From: JOPF133 sp052144935
GTDB lineage: Bacteria; Acidobacteriota; Terriglobia; Bryobacterales; Bryobacteraceae
Assembly (NCBI GenBank): GCA_052144935.1
Contig: JBKQPR010000157.1
Location: forward strand, 1-48,718
Reading direction: 5' to 3'
Length of the DNA: 48,718 nt
The translations under genes and the position numbers were made by a program. This document shows positions 1 through 8,115 of this stretch, one piece after another (within the stretch, counting starts at the first letter, position 1; each line of letters opens with the position of its first letter). The notes beneath the pieces are model-generated. The model was not told the DNA's origin. It searched no databases and saw only the letters and a list, made by a program, of their open reading frames with translations.

Positions 1-1063
1 TGAACCTGACGGCCACGGCCGCCAGCGGGTATCAGTTCAGCAGTTGGAGCGGGAGTGTGGCGGCGGCGGGCAGCGCTTCCACCACGGTGACAATGAGCGC
101 GGCCGAGACGGTTACGGCCAACTTCGTATCCGTAACCGGCATTACCATTCAGACGAACCCGGCGGGGCTGCAGTTCACGGTGGATGGGGGGGCCGCGCAA
201 ACGGCGCCACAGACGCTCAACCTGACGCAGGGGAGCCATACCATCGCCGTGGCGACCACGCAGGCGGGGGCGGCCGGTACGCAGTATGTGTTCAGCACGT
301 GGAGCGATGGCGGGGCGGCGTCGCACACAATTACGGTGACCAGTTCGGCGGCGACCTACACGGCCAGCTTCACGACGCAATATCAGCTCACCATTTCGGC
401 CTCTCCGGTGGCGGGCGGGACGGTGACACCGGCAACGGGCGGGTTCTATAACGCAGGGACGGTGGTGAACCTGACAGCTACGGCCAACAGCGGATATCAG
501 TTCGGCAGTTGGAGCGGGAGTGTGGCGGCGACGAACAGCGCGGCGACCACGGTGACGATGAGCGCGGCCGAGACGGTCACGGCCAACTTCGTATCCTTGA
601 CGGGTATTACGATTCAGACGAACCCGGCGGGATTGCAGTTCACGGTGGATGGCGGGGCCGCGCAAACGGCGCCGCAGACGCTGAACCTGACACAGGGGAC
701 CCATACCATCGCGGTGGCGACCACGCAGGCGGGGGCGGCCGGTACGCAGTATGTGTTCGGCACGTGGAGCGATGGGGGGGCGGCGTCGCACACAATTATG
801 GTGACCAGTTCGGCGGCGACCTACACGGCCAGCTTCACGACGCAATATCAACTGACTATGGCGATGTCGCCGGCGGGATCGGGGACGGCGACGCCGGCCA
901 GCGGGGGCTTCTATGCGGCGGGCACACCGGTGGCGATCAGCGCGACACCAGTCAGCGGCTACACGTTCCAGAGCTGGACGGGGAGTGGGGTGGCCAGCAG
1001 CAGCAGCGCTACCACCACGGTAACGATGAGCGCGGCCGAGACGGTCACGGCCAACTTCCAGGC
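1..1063 (+). repeat. In-frame tandem repeat, ~465-468 bp unit, inside the surface-protein gene
   Basis: The segment ATGAGCGCGGCCGAGACGG recurs at 93, 558 and 1026, giving periods of 465 and 468 bp (155-156 codons). The two long copies (about 90-390 and 555-855) are nearly identical in DNA, including many silent positions, so they are recently duplicated or homogenised. Both periods are multiples of three, so the array is maintained as coding sequence. Left of position 1 it continues outside the window. Confidence 0.85.
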
Positions 1064-2882
1064 AGGGACCGTGCTGGTTTCCTCGCTGGCCTGCACTCTC
1101 ACCAGTCTGGGAGCCAACTCGTCCACTACCTGTACGGTCACCCTGAGCCAGGCTGCGCCTACGGGCGGAACCATCGTCCCCCTGACCAACACCAACACCG
1201 CGCTGACGGTGCCGGCATCGGTCACGGTGCCCGCGACCGCCACCTCGGCCACCTTCGGCGTATCCACCAATACGGTCTCCAGCGCCCAGTCGGCTACCGT
1301 AACGGCCACCCTTGGCGCCAGTTCCGGCAGTGTCACTATTAGCCTCGTCGCCGGGGTAACGCCGGCCTCTGTGAGTTGCAATCCCACGAGCTTGGCCGCG
1401 GGCGCCTCCAGCATGTGCACCGTTACGCTGAACGAACCGACGGTGGGCCTTAGTGTGGTCGCGATCGCTAGCAATAACGCGAACTTGACGGCACCCTCGG
1501 GTTTGGTGATCACTACTGGAACCACCGGGAGTTTCACAGCTTCGGCGGCAAAAGCAATCGCCAGCAATCAGACCGCAACGCTTACTGTCACGCTCAACAG
1601 CGTCGCCGCCATGACGAGCATCAGCCTCACAGCGCCAACCAGCGACAACACGCAGGCACAACTGGCTCAGATATCGTGCACTCCGAAATCTCTCACCGCC
1701 CGAGCTCGGGGGACTTGCAGCATCACCTTGGATCATGTTGAGAAATCGACCACGGCCGTGGTGCAGCTTTCCAGTTCCAGCGCCTCGCTTCGGCTGCCTG
1801 AGAAAGTGGTGACGCGCCCGGGTCAATCGACGGTGGAATTCCAGGTCGATGCGGTCAGCTCCGGCGAGGGGATCGTTGTCGCGGCCAATCTGGGGCCGGA
1901 CACGGTCAAGGAAACCTTGGCAGTCACTCCCGACCGTTCCACTCCGATCCACGTTCCTGGGCCGCGTTTCGTAAAATACGGAACCGAGGTTCGCTTCCAG
2001 GTGTCGCCGTCCGATTCGGCCGCAACCTTATCCGCTGGCGCGTTGCCGGCCGGCGCACATTTCGATTCCTCAACCGGAGAGTTCGGGTGGACGCCGGACG
2101 GCACGCAACTCGGCGCTCACGACATCAATTTCACTGCCATCGACTCGGCCGGGGGGAAGGCCAGTGCTTCTGTGACGGTACAGGTGGACTCCGGAGAGCC
2201 GGTGGTTACCCGCATTGTAAACGCCGCCACCCGTTCGCGGGATTTGGCCTGCAGCCCGGGCGCGATCGCCGCGATCGAGGGCCGCTGGCTGACGGACGGC
2301 TCCGCAGCCTCGGACCCCTCCGGCAATTCGACGGAACTTGCGGGGACCAAAGTGTGGGCCGACGGCATACCGGTTCCGATCCTGTCCGCCTCCGGCAGCG
2401 AGTTGAATATTCTGTGCCCGGATTCCATGCCGGGGAGTGAAATCCAGTTGGTTGTCGAGACCGGCCACGGTGTGGCCGAGCCGCGTCGAACGACGGCTCG
2501 CTCGGCCGCTCCCGGCATTTTCTCCCTGGACGGTTCCGGCTTGGGCCAGGGATGGATTCTCCTGGAAGGCACGGACAACGTGGCGATGATCCGAAACTAT
2601 CGGGTGCCCGCTCAGCCGGCGGTCCCTGGCGAACGGCTGCTTCTTTACGCCACAGGCATCGGCAACTTGACCAATATTTCCGTGCAAATCGGTGAATATC
2701 AAGCCCTACCGGCGGCGGTCAAGGCCGTGCCGAACCATTCGGGATTGTACCAGGTTGTCGTATCCATGCCGGACCTGGGCTTGCAGAAGAACGACCTTCC
2801 TGTGTCGCTGACCGGGGAGGGTCCGGAAGGGATTGTCCGTACTAACTTAGTTAGCATTGCAGTGGAGGCAAATCTCTGGTAG
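1..2882 (+). CDS. Repetitive secreted surface protein with Soli_cterm-like C-terminal domain (5' end outside window)
   Basis: The frame is open from the first bases, so only the C-terminal ~960 residues are present and the true start lies to the left; the GTG at 57 is internal. Two alternating modules fill the N-terminal third. One is of the divergent InlB B-repeat type (GGFYNAGT, SGYQFGSWSGS, TVTMSAAETVTANF); the other is an Ig-like module (TGITIQTNPAGLQFTVDGG ... TASFTTQYQLT). Three Cys-containing Ig-like repeats follow (LACTLTSLG, VSCNPTSLA, ISCTPKSLT), then a putative-Ig/cadherin-like module (FDSSTGEFGWTPDGTQLG). The last ~220 residues (from VTRIVNAATRSRDLACSPGA) resemble the Soli_cterm domain (TIGR03437) typical of Solibacter-like acidobacteria. 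A role in adhesion or the extracellular matrix is inferred; there is no catalytic motif. The PEP-CTERM gene follows 115 bp downstream. Confidence 0.85.
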   Translation, partial: NLTATAASGYQFSSWSGSVAAAGSASTTVTMSAAETVTANFVSVTGITIQTNPAGLQFTVDGGAAQTAPQTLNLTQGSHTIAVATTQAGAAGTQYVFSTWSDGGAASHTITVTSSAATYTASFTTQYQLTISASPVAGGTVTPATGGFYNAGTVVNLTATANSGYQFGSWSGSVAATNSAATTVTMSAAETVTANFVSLTGITIQTNPAGLQFTVDGGAAQTAPQTLNLTQGTHTIAVATTQAGAAGTQYVFGTWSDGGAASHTIMVTSSAATYTASFTTQYQLTMAMSPAGSGTATPASGGFYAAGTPVAISATPVSGYTFQSWTGSGVASSSSATTTVTMSAAETVTANFQAGTVLVSSLACTLTSLGANSSTTCTVTLSQAAPTGGTIVPLTNTNTALTVPASVTVPATATSATFGVSTNTVSSAQSATVTATLGASSGSVTISLVAGVTPASVSCNPTSLAAGASSMCTVTLNEPTVGLSVVAIASNNANLTAPSGLVITTGTTGSFTASAAKAIASNQTATLTVTLNSVAAMTSISLTAPTSDNTQAQLAQISCTPKSLTARARGTCSITLDHVEKSTTAVVQLSSSSASLRLPEKVVTRPGQSTVEFQVDAVSSGEGIVVAANLGPDTVKETLAVTPDRSTPIHVPGPRFVKYGTEVRFQVSPSDSAATLSAGALPAGAHFDSSTGEFGWTPDGTQLGAHDINFTAIDSAGGKASASVTVQVDSGEPVVTRIVNAATRSRDLACSPGAIAAIEGRWLTDGSAASDPSGNSTELAGTKVWADGIPVPILSASGSELNILCPDSMPGSEIQLVVETGHGVAEPRRTTARSAAPGIFSLDGSGLGQGWILLEGTDNVAMIRNYRVPAQPAVPGERLLLYATGIGNLTNISVQIGEYQALPAAVKAVPNHSGLYQVVVSMPDLGLQKNDLPVSLTGEGPEGIVRTNLVSIAVEANLW

Positions 2883-2997
2883 CCTTCCCTGGAAGATGAT
2901 TGGGCGTATAGCCTGCAGCCGCAGATGGAAATTCCGGCCGCGGGCCAGACCGGGTTGCGCAACCTATTGACGCAGTTGAGTTAAGAGAGGGTTACAG

Positions 2998-3618
2998 ATG
3001 CGAAAAAGTTCTATCACGACCCTGGCGAGCGTGTTTTGCGCACTGGCTATCGCGGCGATTCCGCTGCACGCCAGCAGCATCTTCATCAACGGGGATGTGG
3101 TCGTCGGGCAGGGCACGCCGTTCTCGGACCCAAACAACGGCATCACCGCGAACTTTAGCTGCAGTACCGACACTCTCCTCACTAGCGGGTGCATGACCAG
3201 TTCCACAACTGGCTCCGTCAGTTGGAGTCCAGAGATGCTGATCACCGTGGACTTTCCTTCTACTGTGACCATCGGGTTCAGCGGGGGCAGCCCAACCTTG
3301 TTGGATTCCATCTCGATGGATTTTGGCACCCTCCCTGGCGACACGATCGAACTCGTCGCGTATCTGGGAGGGATTGGAGGAACCGAGGTGGGCTCAACCA
3401 GCGCGACGGGAACGGTGGTTGTCGGCTTAGCGGAAGGGACCAACTTCAGCTTCAGTGGTGGGACCTTTGACACAGTCCAGCTAAGTGATTCGGATGGGCT
3501 TATTGCAGTCGGCAACATTACGGTTACTGCTGATGCGCCGCCGGCGCCGGAGCCGAGCTACTTTTGGATGTTTCCGGCAATCGGTCTTGGGCTGGCGATC
3601 CGGAAGCGCCGAGGTTAG
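2998..3618 (+). CDS. PEP-CTERM-type exported protein
   Basis: A 206-residue protein. It starts with a signal peptide (MRKSSITTLASVFCALAIAA, then IPLHASS) and ends with a PEP-CTERM-like sorting tail: PAPEPSYFWMF, a short hydrophobic stretch, and a basic end (RKRRG). The middle is Gly/Ser/Thr-rich and predicted extracellular, with no enzyme motif. The ATG at 2998 follows a purine-rich ribosome binding site (GAGAGGG, 2985-2991). PEP-CTERM proteins are processed by exosortase and linked to exopolysaccharide in other bacteria; no exosortase gene is in the window. It follows the large repetitive surface protein, so both may be cell-envelope products. The specific function is unknown. Confidence 0.8.
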   Translation: MRKSSITTLASVFCALAIAAIPLHASSIFINGDVVVGQGTPFSDPNNGITANFSCSTDTLLTSGCMTSSTTGSVSWSPEMLITVDFPSTVTIGFSGGSPTLLDSISMDFGTLPGDTIELVAYLGGIGGTEVGSTSATGTVVVGLAEGTNFSFSGGTFDTVQLSDSDGLIAVGNITVTADAPPAPEPSYFWMFPAIGLGLAIRKRRG

Positions 3619-3743
3619 GCGTTTTCCACAAGCTTCAATCGCTCCCAGCTAACGCTATCACCCTTCAGAGCGCCAAATTCTGCAAGTGGCGAGGCAGCCC
3701 ACTGAGCACAGGTTGAATGTCGAGGCTCATGGGAGGCCCATCT

Positions 3744-4442
3744 TCAATCTCGTGTTTTTGCCCGCTGCCGAGGGGATCGGCTGGATTCCCGTCGCACGCT
3801 CCGATACCTTTGTGTGACCGGGTCCGTGGCGTGGTTTCTGACGACGCCTCGGACGAAGGCCTTGCCAATCGCCGCGAGGGGGATCGAATTTCGGGCACCG
3901 GCGTCAGCGGAAGCACCCATACCGCCGTCGCCTTTACCTTCTCTCCCAACGTATCGTGTCGAGCGCCACCCCGCTGCCCGGAAGCACGGCGTTGCCCTGA
4001 TCCGGGATCTACAGACTGGCGATCGGCCCTTGGGGGCCCTAGGCAGATGCAGCACGATGCGGAGTTTGGCCGTGCCGAAATCCAGCGTGCCCGCCCAACG
4101 CGCCATCCATCTCCGAGGGTTTCACGCGTTTCAGGCCGAGTTCCGGCGGCTGGCCTGGTTCCACGTGCCATGGATGGCATCGCCCGCGGCGCTCAGTTTG
4201 CCGTCGTAGGCGCCGTGGAGCGCATCCACCATGGCGCCCTGGTCCTGGCTGTCGAGCGTTCCGGCCAGACCGCCCCCGGCGCTCTTGGTGATGTCAACGA
4301 TCAGCCGAAGCTGGGATCCGCCGGCGGAAAGCGTGCCGACCGAGTCACCCGCGACGCCCTGCGCCCGCGGGGCGCCCTTTGGGCCCGCCGCCGGCAAACT
4401 GCCAGCGCCAGGCTTGCAAAACTGCTCCGCATCGTTCCTCAA
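3744..4442 (-). pseudogene. Decayed gene with two lipocalin-like repeat domains of acidobacterial type
   Basis: No intact frame spans this stretch, but minus-strand fragments look like one family. From 4442 downward: VGTLSAGGSQLRLIVDITKS, then GGLAGTLDSQDQGAM, then DALHGAYDGKLSAAGDAI and HGTWNQ, followed by a shift. In another frame comes RWAGTLDFGTAKLRIVLHL. From memory, the pattern G-TL-(A/F)G--LR-V-(D/L)HI ... TLDS-DQGA ... YDGKLSADG--I-GTW-Q belongs to a beta-rich domain often fused to hydrolases in acidobacteria. About 20 residues seem deleted after DQGAM and at least two frameshifts are needed. The third frame around 3950-4010 still reads as a plausible continuation (roughly VLPGSGVALDTIRWE). 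A copy of the 21-bp GC motif sits at its 5' end (4369-4389). The exact limits are uncertain. Confidence 0.5.
4369..4389 (+). repeat. 21-bp GGGGYGCCC-NNN-GGGCCC motif, copy 1
   Basis: Reads GGGGCGCCC TTT GGGCCC GCC. It lies at the 5' end of the decayed lipocalin-like gene, where the minus strand would read GPKGAP. Confidence 0.6.
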
Positions 4443-4489
4443 TTATATGGCGGCTCGCCCTTGGCGCCGCCTCGCGCTACCATACCCCT

Positions 4490-5476
4490 ATGCTCCGTTG
4501 GCTGGTCGTGGGGATTGGGGACATCACCGCCAAGCGCGTTCTGGGGGCCCTCTTCGCGGAACCCCGCAGCAAGCTGACCGGCATCGTGACGCGCGACCCC
4601 GCCAAGGCGGAGCCCTACGGCGTCCCCGGCTGGACCGATTTGAACCGCGCGCTCGAAGAGTCCGGCGCCGATGCCGTCTACATCGGCACGCCGGTCTTCC
4701 TGCATGCGCCGCAGACCATCGCCGCGCTGCGGGCGGGCAAGCACGTGTTGTGCGAAAAGCCCATGGCGCTGAACTATGAGGAGGCCTGCACCATGCAACG
4801 GGCGGCCGAGCGGAGCGGCTCGATGCTGGGGATCGCCTATTACCGGCGGATGTACCCCAAGGTGGAGCGCGCCCGGCAGTTGGTGGCGGATGGCGCCATC
4901 GGGCGGCCGGTATTCGCGGAGGCCACTTCCCACGATTGGTTCTTCCCCGCGGGGGGCTTCCGCGCCTGGCTGGTGGACCCGTCGCTGGCCGGTGGCGGGC
5001 CGCTGCGCGACATCGCCTCGCACCGCATCGACCTCATGAATTACCTGTTCGGCGCCCCCATGCGAGCCAGCGGCCATAGCTCCACGCTGGTACACCCGGT
5101 GGAAGTGGAGGACAACGCCACGGTGCTGATCGATTACCAAAACGGTGTGCGCGGCGTGGTGGACGTGCGCTGGCATTCGCACATCCCGCGCGACGAGTTC
5201 CGCATCCGCGGAACGGATGGCGAGATGGATATGAGCCCGCTGAACGGTCCCACGCTGGTGTACCCGCAGGGAACCGAGGAGATCCCAGCACACTCGAACC
5301 TGCACTACCCTTGCGTGGAGAATTTCGTGGCGGCGGTGCTGGATGGCGCGCCGCTTGTTTCCACCGGCGCGACGGCGCTGGCGGCGGAATGGGTGATGCA
5401 GCAGGTGGCCGATCCGGGGGGACCGCCGTGCCCGCGCGCGCGGCACAAACGGAAGGCGACGGGGGGAGCCGGATAA
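4490..5476 (+). CDS. Gfo/Idh/MocA-family NAD(P)-dependent oxidoreductase
   Basis: A 328-residue dehydrogenase. The N-terminal Rossmann fold is marked by WLVVGIGDITAKRVLGAL (residues 4-21); the family motif CEKP is at 88-91, with Lys90 as the expected catalytic/cofactor residue. The C-terminal half carries the usual (A/G)GGGPLRDIASHRIDLM segment with the Asp/His pair of this family. The substrate, probably a sugar or cyclitol, cannot be read from sequence. The ATG at 4490 was chosen because it lies directly before the Rossmann strand; an upstream in-frame extension exists but runs through the pseudogene. No clear Shine-Dalgarno sequence precedes it. The last ~20 residues (DPGGPPCPRARHKRK) are Pro/basic-rich and unlike the family. 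The DUF983 gene follows one base later, so the two are probably co-transcribed. Confidence 0.85.
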   Translation: MLRWLVVGIGDITAKRVLGALFAEPRSKLTGIVTRDPAKAEPYGVPGWTDLNRALEESGADAVYIGTPVFLHAPQTIAALRAGKHVLCEKPMALNYEEACTMQRAAERSGSMLGIAYYRRMYPKVERARQLVADGAIGRPVFAEATSHDWFFPAGGFRAWLVDPSLAGGGPLRDIASHRIDLMNYLFGAPMRASGHSSTLVHPVEVEDNATVLIDYQNGVRGVVDVRWHSHIPRDEFRIRGTDGEMDMSPLNGPTLVYPQGTEEIPAHSNLHYPCVENFVAAVLDGAPLVSTGATALAAEWVMQQVADPGGPPCPRARHKRKATGGAG

Positions 5477-5477
5477 G

Positions 5478-5840
5478 ATGCCCGATCGGACGCCTGGCGC
5501 CCTGAGCGCGATCTGGCATCAGGTCTGCCCGCGTTGCCGCCGCGGGCCGATTTACCGCACCTCGCTTTGGCGCGGATTCCTGAACATGTACGAACGCTGC
5601 CCGAACTGCGGGCTGAAGTTCGAGCGCGAGCAGGGCTACTTCGTCGGCGCCATGTATTTCAGCTATCTGCTGTCGATCCCGCCGGGCCTGGCGATCATGC
5701 TGCTGCTCTGGCGCATCACCGGCTGGGCCTTCAATACCGTGATGCTGGGCGCGTTTGTGGTGTACCTGCCTTTCGTGCCCCTGGTGACACGCTACGCGCG
5801 GGTGGTGTGGATGTACGTGGACCGGCACTTCGACCCGTAG
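5478..5840 (+). CDS. DUF983 family small membrane protein
   Basis: A 120-residue protein with two CPxC pairs (VCPRCRRGPIY near residue 15; RCPNCGLKFEREQGYF near 40), which look like a small zinc ribbon. Two hydrophobic helices follow (about 56-78 and 84-102). This arrangement, with FEREQGYFVGAMY between ribbon and helices, fits DUF983 (PF06170), whose biochemical role is not established. The start is set by an ATG one base after the oxidoreductase stop, with GGAG about 10 bases upstream. Translational coupling to the oxidoreductase is likely. Confidence 0.8.
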   Translation: MPDRTPGALSAIWHQVCPRCRRGPIYRTSLWRGFLNMYERCPNCGLKFEREQGYFVGAMYFSYLLSIPPGLAIMLLLWRITGWAFNTVMLGAFVVYLPFVPLVTRYARVVWMYVDRHFDP

Positions 5841-5907
5841 CGGGCGGAGCAAACCGTGGGCGCTTCCGAATCGGCGGATGGTGGCGCGCTCTTCTTTCCG
5901 AGTGGCC

Positions 5908-6382
5908 CGTTTATCTGGCCAATCCTCGTGCCCGCGCGGCGTTAACTTGTTTGGAATGTAGCGCGTGCAGAGATTGGACCAGATAAACGCTTTCAAACCG
6001 GCCAATCTGCTTGACTCTAAGCCACTTACGTTTTCCTTTTCATGCAAGCAGATTGGCCGGTTTAAAACAGTAATCTGGCCAAAGCGCTTCATCGTTGCCA
6101 ACTTCCCACAAGTGGACTTAACCGGCCAATTTTTACCCGATTTGACGCGGTGTCGCGGTGGGGTCACGCAAGACCACGCAGGACCATTCCGCACAATGGG
6201 AGTGCGGAGAGCAAGAAATTTTGTGTGCCAACCGAGTCAACCTCCGGGGCCTCCGGCCAGACAGCCTCCCCGGCCGCTCTTCAGGTAAGACAAATTCGAC
6301 GAAAAGGAAAAATGGAAGCCTATCCACCGCAGATTGATCTCTTCGCCGAACGGAGGACCGCATTTGAGGATTGGCCGGTATG
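5908..6382. repeat. Cluster of seven GGCCAAT-type short repeats with long inverted pairs (possible transposon relic)
   Basis: The region between DUF983 and the HNH-like gene (5841-6687) has no convincing gene. It contains a perfect 19-bp inverted repeat, AAACCGGCCAATCTGCTTG at 5995-6013 against its complement at 6045-6063, with a 31-nt spacer. A second near-perfect pair is CGTTTATCTGGCCAATC at 5908-5924 and its complement with one inserted base at 5972-5989. Further half sites are at about 6072-6083 (ATCTGGCCAAAG), 6120-6131 (AACCGGCCAATT) and 6369-6380 (GATTGGCCGGTA). All share (C/T)(C/T)GGCCAAT in alternating orientation. This looks like the multi-site end of a mobile element or a MITE, but no transposase is present. 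Confidence 0.5.
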
Positions 6383-6463
6383 AAAGGACTTCTGGACAGC
6401 GCCGGAGGATTTCACTTCCACGAGTAGGGCGTTCTTGTCCTTGTAGCCGCTGGGAAGGTCAAC
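6380..6463 (-). pseudogene. Short relic resembling the C-terminal part of an alpha-2-macroglobulin-like protein
   Basis: The minus strand from 6463 reads VDLPSGYKDKNALLVEVKSS then GAVQKSFHT. From memory this resembles the conserved (D)LP-GY-(N/D)KNV-VEV segment of bacterial large extracellular alpha-2-macroglobulin-like proteins. An in-frame stop lies just upstream, and the similarity ends exactly where the last GGCCAAT-type repeat begins (6369-6380). It is only 28 codons, so this is a tentative relic call. Confidence 0.3.
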
Positions 6464-6687
6464 ACTGGGGCCGACTGCTCAAGTACTGACCTGATTCCGC
6501 GCACGCCGCGTGCAGCGTCGGTGGAGCTGCAAGCGCTCAAACTGTATTTCGGATTTAGCGCTGTCTTAGGGCCACTTCATCCACGGGCAAACGTGGAACC
6601 CACTAGCCACCGTCGACGTGCAGCAAGAGGGTATATACTCGTTGGACATCGGGAGCAAAAAAGGCAAATCTCGGCCAGGATGGACTA

Positions 6688-7896
6688 ATGGGAAACCGCC
6701 CGGGGCTACCGGAGGCAGCCGACCGCAAGATGCGGGCATATTTCGCTGATACGAATTGTATCGTCAAGTGTGTCGTGACCAAAGGGGCATACGAGAGGCA
6801 CCACCTCAACCACAAGCCCTGGGATCATCGGCTCAGCAACCTCGTTCCTCTCAGTCCATTTCTCAACAAGAACCTCTATTTAGTGCAGAAAGAGCCGGTT
6901 AACCGCTGGCTTCTCGATCCACGCGTCGAGTGCGAGGAGTTGAAACGTGAGGCTGAACAGGCCTTCTGGATTGACGGCAACGTGACGCGCGCTTACGGCT
7001 GCGTCCGTATCGCGTACTACGTCGCGCATTACTGCAGAAAATCACTTTCGTACAAGCTGGACTGCGCTTGGCGAGCACTCTATTATGCCCGTCAAAGACT
7101 GAATTACGAAATAATTGACGAACTTCTGGACGACACGATCCTGTTTCCGCTTGGGACGTCTCATGGTCCAATTCGCCCGGATGTCATCCGTGGCCTTCTC
7201 GTCGAGTTCGAAACGCTGTTGACCACCGGCGGAGAGGCCACGCTTGCGGAGGAACTACGTCAGAAGGTGCCAATGAAGGCTTTCGCGGATCGCGCCCGAG
7301 AGGCCTCAGTGCTCAGAAGATCCGCTCATACGCTAGGAAGGAATCACGGCCCAACTCCTGACGTCCTCTCCCGGCTGAACGAATCGCTGATTGCCTGCCC
7401 CTCGGAGCCTAACCACCTGCTGAACATTGCTGCGAGCCAAATTGATGTGCACATCGGTCAGCAGACGCAGGACGGCTACAACCATGCGAGGGACGCAGCG
7501 TCCGAAGCATATTACAAACTTATTGCTCCTAAAATTCGAGTTCAGAACGGGCAGTTTTCGCCCAGATCGAATTCTCAGACCCAGCCTGTCCATGCCTCGC
7601 CGTCGAACATCGCGAATCTTTGCCTCATGGAATCGTTACTCCTCGCCCTAACGCGAGGGTCGCCCAAAATGTTGGCTGATACAGTCTGCGTAGCAGGGCA
7701 CTACCAACGTGTCGCTGGAAACAGACTCGATGGACCCGGGCAAGGCAGCTGGCAAACGATAGTTGACTCACTGGACAACACCGATCAGGATCACTGTAAG
7801 CTGGCGGGAATGATCATGGCAGCGGTGGCACCGACTTTGCCGACCCCGATCAAAGCTAAGATTATCAAGGCAGGGAATCTCCTCGTTCGGATATAG
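6688..7896 (+). CDS. Orphan protein with N-terminal HNH-like motif
   Basis: A 402-residue protein that I do not recognise as a known family. Residues 36-56 (ERHHLNHKPWDH then RLSNLVPLS) have the layout of an HNH nuclease core: HH, a middle segment, then an N-L-V-P-L-S strand with a conserved Asn, followed by N60 and K61. CxxxC (C24, C28) precedes it. The remaining ~330 residues look mainly helical, with no membrane segment or signal peptide. The ATG at 6688 has AGGA seven bases upstream; Met15 is an alternative. It stands alone, transcribed toward the convergent transketolase gene, beside a repeat cluster and a gene relic. Its base composition is visibly less GC-rich than its neighbours. Horizontal acquisition and a DNA-directed role (defence or mobile element) are inferences. 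Confidence 0.6.
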   Translation: MGNRPGLPEAADRKMRAYFADTNCIVKCVVTKGAYERHHLNHKPWDHRLSNLVPLSPFLNKNLYLVQKEPVNRWLLDPRVECEELKREAEQAFWIDGNVTRAYGCVRIAYYVAHYCRKSLSYKLDCAWRALYYARQRLNYEIIDELLDDTILFPLGTSHGPIRPDVIRGLLVEFETLLTTGGEATLAEELRQKVPMKAFADRAREASVLRRSAHTLGRNHGPTPDVLSRLNESLIACPSEPNHLLNIAASQIDVHIGQQTQDGYNHARDAASEAYYKLIAPKIRVQNGQFSPRSNSQTQPVHASPSNIANLCLMESLLLALTRGSPKMLADTVCVAGHYQRVAGNRLDGPGQGSWQTIVDSLDNTDQDHCKLAGMIMAAVAPTLPTPIKAKIIKAGNLLVRI

Positions 7897-8115
7897 TCGA
7901 CGGGGCGTGACCCAGACCGCAAAATCAGGAGCCAATGTCTACGATCCCCACTTGGCCGCGTCGCCGGCAAACCGCCGATGTGTGCACAAACGGCGATGTG
8001 GAAGCATCCCTCCTCCGAGCTTATCGTCGAGCCCTTCGTAGGGATCGTCCGCCGCCGCGCGAAATCCACCCGATTCGAAATCGCGCACGAAAGCCGTCGT
8101 CGAATCGTCGCCGCC

